Below are positions 27,863-36,075 of a stretch of DNA of 64,000 nt, piece after piece (position 1 is the first letter of the stretch; every line of letters begins with the position of its first letter). Origin of the DNA: GCA-003244245 sp050699635 (lineage in GTDB: Bacteria; Actinomycetota; Actinomycetes; Mycobacteriales; Pseudonocardiaceae). Location of the stretch: contig JBOHFK010000001.1 in the NCBI GenBank assembly GCA_050699635.1, positions 112,730 to 176,729 of the forward strand, given 5' to 3'. The position numbers and the translations under genes were made by a program. The notes below the pieces were generated by a model that did not search any database, was not told where the DNA came from, and saw only the letters and a program-made list of their open reading frames with translations.

Positions 27863-28411
27863 ATGACGGCCCCGCGCGGAGTGGACGCCGAGACCGCCCG
27901 CCACATTCATCCTCCTAAGATCGAGATCTTCGATCTGCAGGCCAAGACCAACACCGACCCCAAGGGGATCGTCCGCGCGGTCCGTGAATACCGCGTCGAG
28001 CCATTTGGCCTCTACCTCGCCCGCGACGTCATCGATCATCGCTTCATCCACTCGCTGGAGTCCTGGCTCCTGCCTGAGCTGGGATTACGGATCACTGACT
28101 GGTGCTATTCCCCCGGGCACGAGTGGGAAGATCACTTCTATATCGACGTCGTCGATATCGATGTCGATGCGGACTGCTGGCGCACCGAGGACCATTACCT
28201 GGATCTCATCGTGCGCCCCGGTCGCGGGGTGGACGTGGTCGACACCGATGAGTTGCTCGACGCAGTCCTCGCCGGCCTGCTCGATCCGGCTACCGCGCAG
28301 GCGGCGCTGGCTACGACGTACCGGACCGTGGACGGTCTGGCCCGGCACGGCTACCACCTGGAGCCTTGGCTCGCGGCGGCGGGTGTGCGCGCAACCTGGA
28401 ACCGGCGCTGA
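27863..28411 (+). CDS. DUF402 domain protein
   Basis: A 182-residue protein with the DUF402 core: KGIVRAVREYRVEPFGLYLAR, FYIDVVDIDVDADCWRTEDHYLDLIVRPG and DELLDAVLAGLLDPATAQ. The family includes FomD-like nucleotide hydrolases and RNase-G/E-associated domains; acidic clusters (DIDVDAD, DEDHYLDL-like) could bind metal. No specific substrate can be assigned. It lies between uvrB and coaE on the opposite strand, matching, from memory, the Rv1632c position. Confidence 0.85.
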   Translation: MTAPRGVDAETARHIHPPKIEIFDLQAKTNTDPKGIVRAVREYRVEPFGLYLARDVIDHRFIHSLESWLLPELGLRITDWCYSPGHEWEDHFYIDVVDIDVDADCWRTEDHYLDLIVRPGRGVDVVDTDELLDAVLAGLLDPATAQAALATTYRTVDGLARHGYHLEPWLAAAGVRATWNRR

Positions 28412-28419
28412 CCTGGGGC

Positions 28420-29601
28420 TCAAGCCACCCCCCAGCCGGTTCGCTGCGCCCACTGCTCGGCCCGATCCAGGGCGCTGGAGATGAACGGAGTCTTGGCAGT
28501 GGCATAACCCTCGATACTGTCCGAGGGCTGCGCCGCTAGCCGGTGCTTGAAGTGGGTGTATTCCCGGACAGCGGCTGGGTGGGCGCGCAGCCAGTCCCGG
28601 AGCAGCACTGCCTCCCGCCAGGTCGGGGAGTTGACCGGCCGGACGTGACAGTTGATGGCCCGGGTGGGATCGGCGTTGGTCGCCATTGCCTTATCCCAGG
28701 TTGCGCCGTTGCGGGCGTTGTCCCACCAACGGCCGTCCCGCCTGACCAGACCTGCTCCGACCAGGTCGTCGGCGAGTTGTTCCGCCACAGCGAGATCGCT
28801 CACCACCACCTGTAGGTCCAGCACATCCTTGGCGTCCAGACCGGGGACCGCCGTGGAGCCAATGTGATCAATTCGGTGTGCTTGCCGACCCGCCACCGCG
28901 GCAACCCGGGCCAGCACCCGCCGAGCCTGCTGCGGCCAACTCTTCTCAGCCGTCACCACGACCGGACGGGTCGCGCGCGCGGCCGCGCGCCGGTGCCGCA
29001 GGTTGGCCTCGAAGGGCACCAGCCGTTGCGTCCACAGCTGGTCGACGGCCGCAGCCGTCTGGTTCCAGTCGCCGTTGTTGTCGAGCCATACGTCCGCGAC
29101 TGCCCGCCGCTGATCGTCGGTCGCTTGCGCGGTGATCCGTGCGGCGGCGTCGGACTCCGTCATGCCACGCCGTTCGATCAGCCGGCGCCGCCGCACCGCG
29201 GCGTCCGCGTGCACGACGATGACCAGGGCGAAGGCCGCCGCTGTACCGACCTCGACGAGTAGCGGGATGTCCTGGACCAGGACGGCATCGGCTGGTGCGG
29301 CCGCGATCAGTTCTGCGGCGCGGGCCGCGACCAGCGGGTGGACGATGGCGTTGAGCCGGCTCCGGGCATCGGCGTCGTCGAACACCTGCGTCGCAAGCGC
29401 CGGCCGATCCAGCGTGCCGTCCTCGGCGAGAATCGCCACGCCGAACTCACCGACCACGGCGCGCAGACCGGAAGTGCCGGGCTGGACGACCTCGCGGGCG
29501 ATCCGGTCCGAGTCGATGATCGACGCCCCGCATTGTGCGAGCCGGACGGCGACCATCGACTTACCCGAACCGATTCCTCCGGTCAGGGCCACCCGCAGCA
29601 T
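28420..29601 (-). CDS. coaE: Dephospho-CoA kinase fused to a GrpB/UPF0157 domain
   Basis: A 393-residue two-domain protein. Residues 1-200 are CoaE, the last enzyme of CoA synthesis, with P-loop GGIGSGKS at 8-15, DSDRIAREVVQPG and VQDIPLLVE. The C-terminal 215-390 is a GrpB domain of the nucleotidyltransferase fold, with RIDHIGSTAVPGLDAKDVLD and AINCHVRP. This fusion is known in actinobacteria, including M. tuberculosis. The GrpB role is not settled; folding or regulation of CoaE has been proposed. It ends close to the convergent DUF402 gene. Confidence 0.95.
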   Translation of the reverse strand: MLRVALTGGIGSGKSMVAVRLAQCGASIIDSDRIAREVVQPGTSGLRAVVGEFGVAILAEDGTLDRPALATQVFDDADARSRLNAIVHPLVAARAAELIAAAPADAVLVQDIPLLVEVGTAAAFALVIVVHADAAVRRRRLIERRGMTESDAAARITAQATDDQRRAVADVWLDNNGDWNQTAAAVDQLWTQRLVPFEANLRHRRAAARATRPVVVTAEKSWPQQARRVLARVAAVAGRQAHRIDHIGSTAVPGLDAKDVLDLQVVVSDLAVAEQLADDLVGAGLVRRDGRWWDNARNGATWDKAMATNADPTRAINCHVRPVNSPTWREAVLLRDWLRAHPAAVREYTHFKHRLAAQPSDSIEGYATAKTPFISSALDRAEQWAQRTGWGVA

Positions 29602-29614
29602 GCGGGCGCGTGAC

Positions 29615-31081
29615 CTACACGCCGCCGGAGAGCTTCTCCCGCAGTGCCGCCAGCTGCTCGTCGCTGGCCAGAGAACCAGACACTGCGTCGCTGGCAGCGG
29701 GAGGCTCGGCCGTCTCCGAGGAGTAATTCTGGTCCTCGGGTTCCTCGGAATCAGCCTCGCTCGCCTTGACGACCTGCTTGCGGTGCTGCTCGAAGCGGAC
29801 CTGGGCCTCGGCGTAGGCGCGCTCCCACTCCTGGCGCTGCTTGTCGTAGCCTTCGAGCCAGTCGTTGGCCTCTGGGTCGAAGCCCTCGGGGTAGATGTAG
29901 TTGCCCTCGCTGTCGTATTCCGCGGTCATGCCGTACTGCGCCGGGTCGAACTCCATCTCCGGGGACAGGCCCTCGTTGGCCTGCTTGAGCGACAGCGAGA
30001 TGCGCCGACGGTCCAGATCGATGTCGATGACCTTGACCATGACGTCGTCGCCGACCTGCACGACCTGCTCGGGGATCTCGACGTGCCGCTGGGAGAGCTC
30101 CGAGATGTGCACCAGACCCTCGATGCCCTCCTCGACCCGGACGAACGAGCCGAACGGCACTAGCTTGGTGACCTTGCCGGGCACGATCTGGCCGATCTGG
30201 TGGGTCCGGGCGAACTGCCGCCACGGGTCCTCCTGGGTTGCCTTCAGCGACAGCGAAACCCGCTCGCGATCCAGGTCGACGTCGAGCACCTCAACGGTGA
30301 CCTCCTGGCCGACCTCGACGACCTCGCTGGGATGGTCGATGTGCTTCCAGGACAGCTCAGACACGTGCACCAGACCGTCCACGCCACCGAGGTCCACGAA
30401 TGCACCGAAGTTCACGATCGAGGAGACCTGACCCTTGCGGACCTGACCCTTGGCCAACTGGTGGAGGAATTCGCTGCGCACCTCGGACTGGGTCTGCTCG
30501 AGCCACGCACGCCGGGAGAGCACCACATTGTTGCGATTCTTGTCCAACTCGATGATCTTGGCTTCGAGTTCGCGGCCCACGTAGGGCTGAAGATCGCGGA
30601 CCCGGCGCATCTCGACCAGCGAGGCGGGCAGGAAGCCGCGCAGCCCGATGTCGAGGATCAGGCCACCCTTCACCACTTCGATGACGGTGCCGCGCACCGG
30701 CTCCTCGTTGTCCTTGAGGGTTTCGATATTCCCCCAGGCGCGCTCGTACTGGGCGCGCTTCTTGGACAGGATCAGGCGGCCTTCCTTGTCCTCCTTCTGG
30801 AGAACCAGGGCCTCGACCTCGTCGCCCACTGAGACGACATCTGCTGGGTCGACATCGTGCTTGATGGACAGCTCGCGGGACGGGATAACGCCCTCGGTCT
30901 TGTAGCCGATGTCGAGCAGCACTTCGTCGCGGTCGACCTTGACGATGGTGCCTTCGACGATATCGCCATCGTTGAAGTACTTGATGGTCTTATCGATGGC
31001 GGCGAGGAAGTCCTCTTCCGTCCCGATGTCGTTGATCGCGACTTGCTGTACGGCCGGGGCGGTGGTGGTGTCGGTGGACAT
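29615..31081 (-). CDS. rpsA: 30S ribosomal protein S1
   Basis: A 488-residue protein from ATG 31081 (N-terminus MSTDTTTAPAVQQ). Four S1/OB-fold RNA-binding domains are seen: DGDIVEGTIVKVDRDEVLL, EEPVRGTVIEVVKGGLIL, KGQVRKGQVSSIVNFGAFVD and PGKVTKLVPFGSFVRVEEG. An acidic low-complexity tail follows, the usual actinobacterial form. It helps mRNA docking on the 30S subunit. The frame stays open upstream only through the 15-bp tandem repeat, which I treat as 5' non-coding. It is 13 nt upstream of coaE on the same strand. Confidence 0.97.
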   Translation of the reverse strand: MSTDTTTAPAVQQVAINDIGTEEDFLAAIDKTIKYFNDGDIVEGTIVKVDRDEVLLDIGYKTEGVIPSRELSIKHDVDPADVVSVGDEVEALVLQKEDKEGRLILSKKRAQYERAWGNIETLKDNEEPVRGTVIEVVKGGLILDIGLRGFLPASLVEMRRVRDLQPYVGRELEAKIIELDKNRNNVVLSRRAWLEQTQSEVRSEFLHQLAKGQVRKGQVSSIVNFGAFVDLGGVDGLVHVSELSWKHIDHPSEVVEVGQEVTVEVLDVDLDRERVSLSLKATQEDPWRQFARTHQIGQIVPGKVTKLVPFGSFVRVEEGIEGLVHISELSQRHVEIPEQVVQVGDDVMVKVIDIDLDRRRISLSLKQANEGLSPEMEFDPAQYGMTAEYDSEGNYIYPEGFDPEANDWLEGYDKQRQEWERAYAEAQVRFEQHRKQVVKASEADSEEPEDQNYSSETAEPPAASDAVSGSLASDEQLAALREKLSGGV

Positions 31082-31126
31082 GCGGTGGGGTGCTCCGAAG
31101 GGATAGGGTCGAGTGGTCGGTGTTGT

Positions 31127-31201
31127 GTTGACTGTGACAGCGTTGACTGTGCCAGCGTTGACTGTGCCAGCGTTGACTGTGCCAGCGCTGACTGTGCCAG
31201 C
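31127..31201. repeat. Five tandem 15-bp repeats upstream of rpsA
   Basis: Unit GTTGACTGTGCCAGC (plus strand) occurs at 31127-31141 (one mismatch), 31142-31156, 31157-31171, 31172-31186 and 31187-31201 (one mismatch), with a partial sixth. The array lies 45-120 bp upstream of the rpsA start, in its promoter or leader. Each plus-strand unit contains TTGACT. Confidence 0.9.
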
Positions 31202-31352
31202 GCTGCTGTGCCAACGGTTCTGGGCAACCTGGGCTGCTGGGCAACCTGGGCAGCACAAAACCACAGCGCAATTTCGATCCTACTCAGGCAGGCGTCAGGG
31301 CAGCAAACTGAACCCCCGGCGCCCGGTGGTTCGTTGGTGAGAGACTGCCCCA

Positions 31353-32216
31353 GTGACAGGCGCGCCGCAAGCGGGGTTCTCTGAGCCCGGGACTCCGCAT
31401 GAGCGCGCGGAGGCGGCGCTGGGCACCATCGGTGTGGTGAACCGGCTGGTCAGCGAGGCCGAGACCGTGGTGGCCAACCGCCGCTGGTGGGACGCCGACG
31501 CCGAGGACTACCTCGCCGAACACGGTGACTTCCTAGGCTTGGCGGATTTCGTATGGTGCCCGGAGGGGCTTCGCGAGGCGGACATCGGCTTGCTCGGTGA
31601 GGTGACGGGCCGCCGCGTGCTGGAGGTCGGCTGCGGGTCGGCGCCCTGCGCGCGTTGGCTCGTTGAGCAGGGCGCGCAGGTTGTCGGTCTGGACCTGTCG
31701 GCTGGAATGCTGCGGTATGCGGGGAACGCCGCGCGCGAAACTGGGATCTCGGTTCCTCTGGTGCAGGCCGACGCGACTCACCTGCCCTTTGCCGACAGCA
31801 GTTTTGATCTGGCGTGCTCGGCCTTCGGCGCGGTGCCCTTTGTTGCGGATTCGGCGGCGGTGATGCGAGAGATCGCACGGGTGCTGCGGCCCGGGGCTCG
31901 GTGGGTCTTCGCGGTTACCCACCCGTTGCGCTGGATCTTCCCCGACGATCCGGGGGCGGCCGGCCTGACGGTGGTGCAGTCGTATTTCGACCGCACGCCT
32001 TATGTTGAGGTGGACAGCCTGGGCATCCCCACCTACGTCGAGCACCACCGAACCCTCGGTGACCGGGTCAGGGAGATCGTCGCCGCGGGCCTGACCCTGG
32101 AAAACCTGGTCGAGCCGGAGTGGCCGCCAGAACTGACCAGGAACTGGGGCCAATGGAGCCCCTTACGTGGCGCGCTGTACCCGGGAACGGCCATCTTCTG
32201 TTGCCGGTTCGGCTAA
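31353..32216 (+). CDS. Class I SAM-dependent methyltransferase
   Basis: A 287-residue protein, GTG start. It has a typical methyltransferase-11 domain: VLEVGCGSAPCARWL (motif I), VVGLDLSAGMLRYA (motif II), VQADATHLPFADSSFDLACSAF (motifs post-II/III), MREIARVLRPGARWVFAVTHPLRW. The C-terminal part (YFDRTPYVEVDSLG, VEPEWPPELTRNWGQWSP) resembles small-molecule methyltransferases found beside rpsA/polA in other actinobacteria. The substrate is unknown. It is divergent from rpsA, with the tandem repeat between them. Confidence 0.88.
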   Translation: MTGAPQAGFSEPGTPHERAEAALGTIGVVNRLVSEAETVVANRRWWDADAEDYLAEHGDFLGLADFVWCPEGLREADIGLLGEVTGRRVLEVGCGSAPCARWLVEQGAQVVGLDLSAGMLRYAGNAARETGISVPLVQADATHLPFADSSFDLACSAFGAVPFVADSAAVMREIARVLRPGARWVFAVTHPLRWIFPDDPGAAGLTVVQSYFDRTPYVEVDSLGIPTYVEHHRTLGDRVREIVAAGLTLENLVEPEWPPELTRNWGQWSPLRGALYPGTAIFCCRFG

Positions 32217-32271
32217 CCGCGAACAGTCGGCGTGAGTTCTTAGGCCTCACTACTGACCGCGGCTGACGGGA

Positions 32272-32960
32272 TCAACCCGCGCTCAGCGGAGCAGGTCGGT
32301 GATCGTGAACGTGCCGCGGTTCGGGCCCCGCCGCGCAGGTAGATCGGGTCGGCTTGGCCCTCGGCGGCCGGGTCGAAGATGAACCCGAAGAACGCCGGTG
32401 CGCTCGTCGCCGGATTGCCGCCGGGGTCTCCGTGCAGATTCGCCCGCTACGAGGGACGCACGATGCTGTGCCCGAACCGGTAAGTGCCGGTCTGGAATTC
32501 CACCGGCATGGACGGCTTGCTGAACCGATACACCCGCCGCCCGTTGCGCAGGATGTCGAACAGCGCACCGCTCTCGATCCGGAACTTGGCACGATCTGAG
32601 GAGCTGTAGAGCTGTGGGCTGACCGACGGACCACCTCCGTACACCGAATCGAGGTCAAGCCTCGGGTCGCGGGTATTGGGCGTTTGGTGGGCTCGGTGAC
32701 GACGCCGAGCCGCGACGTGCTGTCGAACGTGACGTCGTGGTCGAGGAATTGCCCGAGGAACGTCGTGCCCGCGGTCATGTTGTGGATGTCCTGGTCGACA
32801 TTTCGCGGGCTGAGCTCCGGTTTGGTGATCAGCCGTACCGGACCCTCGCTCAGCGGGTCTCTGGCGTCCAGCAGCCCGCCAGGCTTGCCGATGTCGATCA
32901 CCGCGTTCCGGACGGCCGTGACCGCGGGTCGGCAAACGCCGGGAGCTGAAACAGCCGGCT
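32272..32960 (-). pseudogene. Remnant of an animal-type haem peroxidase gene
   Basis: Blocks of one protein family lie in three frames. FSRLFQLPAFADP is near 32950. IDIGKPGGLLDARDPLSEGP and LGQFLDHDVTFDSTSRLGVV (the distal-His GQFLDHD motif) share a second frame. NTRDPRLDLDSVYGGGPSVS and FQTGTYRFGHSIVRPS (a proximal-His-like RFGHS) are in the next frame. The coding order is right but at least three frameshifts and large deletions are present, and the length is far below that of a complete peroxidase. It cannot encode an active enzyme. Confidence 0.8.
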
Positions 32961-33084
32961 GAACCGCTGATCCGGAACCGACGTAGGCACCCGCCCCTCG
33001 ACCTGACCGCCGGGCCGGGGGCGACTTGATCGGTAATGCGGTGAATCCGACGTAGTCGAGCCGTCTGTCAGGGCGCCGTCAGAC

Positions 33085-33151
33085 CATGATCGCCATCCTG
33101 GAAGATTGAGCCGCGGTCACCGCGGCTCAATCTTCCGAAAAAGTGATCATG
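33085..33151. repeat. Nested inverted repeat downstream of polA
   Basis: A perfect hairpin at 33100-33136 has 17-bp arms, GGAAGATTGAGCCGCGG and its complement, around a 3-nt loop. It is enclosed by CATGATC (33085-33091) and GATCATG (33145-33151). It lies 49 bp beyond the polA stop. No U-tract follows on either strand, so it is either a U-less terminator or a dispersed repeat. Confidence 0.8.
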
Positions 33152-33199
33152 AACGGTGCCCAAGCCTCTGCTTACGTGTCCCGGTCGACCAAGGGATCG

Positions 33200-35896
33200 C
33201 TAGTGAGCGGCGTCGTCCCAGCTGCGACCCAGCCCGATGGACACCTCAAGGGGGACATCCAAGGCGTAAGCCGACGCCATCTCTCGACGAACCAGCGCTT
33301 CCAGGGTGACGCGCTCGCCGTCGGCGACTTCCAGGACCAGTTCATCGTGCACCTGCAGGAGCATCCGGGAACGCAGGCCCTCTACCCGCAATGCCCGGGC
33401 TACTCCCAGCATCGCGACTTTGATGATGTCCGCGGCGCTGCCCTGGATCGGCGCGTTGAGCGCCATCCGCTCGGCCATCTCCCGGCGTTGCCTGTTGTCG
33501 CTGACCAAGTCGGGCAGGTAGCGGCGGCGCCCCAGGATGGTGGCGGTGTAGCCCTCCATCCGGGCTTTCTCCACGATGGAGCGCAGGTAGTGGCGGACTC
33601 CACCGAATCGGGTGAAGTACTCCTCCATCAGCTCGCGTGCCTCCTCGGTGGAGATCCGCAGCTGTGCGGAGAGCCCGAACGCGGACAGGCCGTAGGCCAG
33701 GCCGTAGTTCATCGCTTTGATCTTGGCGCGTTGTTCACCGGTCACCGCGGCAGTGGCGACCGCGAAGACTCGCGCGGCGGTGGCTGCGTGGAAATCATGC
33801 CCCGAGGTGAACGCCTCGATCAGCGCGGTGTCCTCGGACAGGTGCGCCATGATCCGCATCTCGATCTGGCTGTAGTCCGCGGTCATCAGCTCGGCCCACA
33901 GCACGTCACCAGCGCTGGGGCCGACCACGAACGCCTGCCGGATCCGGCGCCCGGACTCGGTCCGGATCGGGATGTTCTGCAAATTCGGCTCGGTGGAGGA
34001 CAACCGCCCCGTTGCGGCGATGGTCTGGTTGTAGGTGGTGTGGATCCGCCCATCCTCGGCGACGGTCTTGAGCAGCCCATCCACCGTGGTCTTGAGCCGC
34101 GTCGCGTCGCGGTGGGCCAACAGGTGCGCCAGCAACGGGTGCGCGGTCTGTTCGTAGAGGGTCTGCAGCGCATCGGCGTCGGTGGTGTAACCGGTCTTGG
34201 TCCGCTTGGTCTTGGGCATGCCCAGCTCGTCGAACAGGACGACCTGCAGTTGCTTGGGTGAGCCCAGATTCACCTCGTGGCCGATCACCCCGAAACAGTC
34301 CTGTTCAGCTTGCTTGACGGCAGCCGCAAAGCCGGCTTCCAGCGCGGCCAGCACATCGCCGTCGACCGCGATACCGGTAGCTTCCAACTCGGCCAGCACC
34401 GTAAGCAGTGGCAGCTCCAGGTCAACGAGCAGTGGCCGGCCCGCGATCCGGTCCAGTTCGGCGTCCAGCGCGTCCGCCAGTTCGGTGATGGCGCGGGCTC
34501 GGAGGATCTCATCGGCTACTCGGGCAGTGGTGTCCTCGTCTTCGAACAGGCTCGGCTGGGTCACCTCGCCGGGTTCCACCCGCAACTCCCGGTGCAAGTA
34601 GCGCAGCACCAGATCGGCGAGGTCGAAGGACCGCTGGCCAGGCCGGACCAAATAGGCGGCCAGCGCGGTGTCGCTGGTCAGCCCGGTCAGGGTGATGCCA
34701 CGCGCCCGCAACGCATGCAGCAGCGGCTTGGCGTCATGTGCGGCCTTAGGCACGGCTGGGTCGGCCAGCCAGTGCGCCAGGGCTCGCTCGTCGTCCGGAG
34801 TGAGCACGCGCGGATCGAGGTAGCCACCTTCGCCGTCGGCGGCGGCCAGGGCCAGGCTTTCCAGGTCCCCCGCACCGCGGGCCCAGCTGCCGTGGAAGGC
34901 GAGACCGACCCGGCCACCGTCGCGGGCGTGCGCGTCCAGCCAGGCGGCTACCGCTCCGGCCTCGATCGCGCCGCCGCGGACCTCGAAGCCCTCGTCGGCT
35001 TCGGGCTCCGGTGTGCTCAACGTCGCGAACAGCCGGTCCCGGAGCACCCGGAACTCCAGCTCGTCGAACAGCCGGTGCACCGCGTCCCGATCCCACGGTT
35101 TGAGCACCAGGTCGGCGGGCTGCTCAGGGATGTCCACGTCCCGGACCAGTTCGGTGAGGCGGCGGTTGAGCAAGACCGAAGCGAGGTGCTCCCGCAGCGC
35201 GTCACCTGCCTTGCCCTTGACCTCATCTACCCGGTCGACCAGTGCATCGAGTGAGCCGAATTCGCGTACCCACTTCGCGGCGGTCTTTTCCCCCACGCCC
35301 GGGACGCTGGGCAGGTTGTCGGAGGGGTCGCCACGCAGTGCCGCGTAGTCGGGGTACTGCCGGGGCGTCAGGCCGTAGCGCTCGGCGACTTCCTCGGGGG
35401 TGAACCGGGTCAACTCCGAGACTCCCTTTCGGGGGTAGAGCACCGTCACCTGGTCGGTGACCAGCTGGAACGCATCCCGATCCCCGGTGCAGACCAGTAC
35501 CTGGAATCCATGCGGCTCGGCCCGGGTGACCAGGGTCGCGATCAGGTCGTCGGCTTCGTAGTTCTCCTTGGTGAGCACCGGGATCCCCAGCGTGGCGAGC
35601 ACATCCTGGATCAACGACACCTGGCCGCGGAACTCGTCGGGCGTGGTGCTGCGGTTGGCCTTGTACGGCGCGTAGGCCTCCGCGCGGAAGGTCTTGCGGG
35701 AGACGTCGAACGCGGCCGCGACGTGGCTGGGCTGCTCGTCCCGGAGCAGGTTGATCAGCATCGAGGTGAAGCCGTACACCGCGTTGGTGGTCTGCCCGGT
35801 CGTGGTACGGAAATTCTCGGTGGGCAGCGCGAAGAAAGCCCGGTAGGCCAAGGAGTGACCATCGAGCAGGAGCAGCCGCGGTGGGGAAACCGTCAC
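33200..35896 (-). CDS. polA: DNA polymerase I
   Basis: An 898-residue enzyme from GTG 35896, giving VTVSPPRLLLLDGHSLAYRAFFALP. The 5'-3' exonuclease domain (about 1-300) has LVCTGDRDAFQLV and GDPSDNLPSVPGVGEKTAAKW. The middle domain lacks recognisable DED exonuclease residues, as in other actinobacterial Pol I enzymes. The polymerase domain has TADYSQIEMRIMAHLS (motif A), RAKIKAMNYGLAYGLSAFGL (motif B) and LLQVHDELVLEV (motif C). It fills repair and Okazaki gaps. Confidence 0.97.
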   Translation of the reverse strand: MTVSPPRLLLLDGHSLAYRAFFALPTENFRTTTGQTTNAVYGFTSMLINLLRDEQPSHVAAAFDVSRKTFRAEAYAPYKANRSTTPDEFRGQVSLIQDVLATLGIPVLTKENYEADDLIATLVTRAEPHGFQVLVCTGDRDAFQLVTDQVTVLYPRKGVSELTRFTPEEVAERYGLTPRQYPDYAALRGDPSDNLPSVPGVGEKTAAKWVREFGSLDALVDRVDEVKGKAGDALREHLASVLLNRRLTELVRDVDIPEQPADLVLKPWDRDAVHRLFDELEFRVLRDRLFATLSTPEPEADEGFEVRGGAIEAGAVAAWLDAHARDGGRVGLAFHGSWARGAGDLESLALAAADGEGGYLDPRVLTPDDERALAHWLADPAVPKAAHDAKPLLHALRARGITLTGLTSDTALAAYLVRPGQRSFDLADLVLRYLHRELRVEPGEVTQPSLFEDEDTTARVADEILRARAITELADALDAELDRIAGRPLLVDLELPLLTVLAELEATGIAVDGDVLAALEAGFAAAVKQAEQDCFGVIGHEVNLGSPKQLQVVLFDELGMPKTKRTKTGYTTDADALQTLYEQTAHPLLAHLLAHRDATRLKTTVDGLLKTVAEDGRIHTTYNQTIAATGRLSSTEPNLQNIPIRTESGRRIRQAFVVGPSAGDVLWAELMTADYSQIEMRIMAHLSEDTALIEAFTSGHDFHAATAARVFAVATAAVTGEQRAKIKAMNYGLAYGLSAFGLSAQLRISTEEARELMEEYFTRFGGVRHYLRSIVEKARMEGYTATILGRRRYLPDLVSDNRQRREMAERMALNAPIQGSAADIIKVAMLGVARALRVEGLRSRMLLQVHDELVLEVADGERVTLEALVRREMASAYALDVPLEVSIGLGRSWDDAAH

Positions 35897-36075
35897 GGCA
35901 GGCGAGTCTAGGCCTGACCACCGACAGTGTGGTGCGTCAGCACCTCCAGGGGCTGCCCTGGTGGTGGGAGTGGGGTGGTGATGGCTCACTATGAGCACTT
36001 GCGTTAACAGCGGGGGTGCTGCACCGGAGGACTCTGGCTGCGGCGATCGATCCTGCGAGGAGGAGACACACGCCT

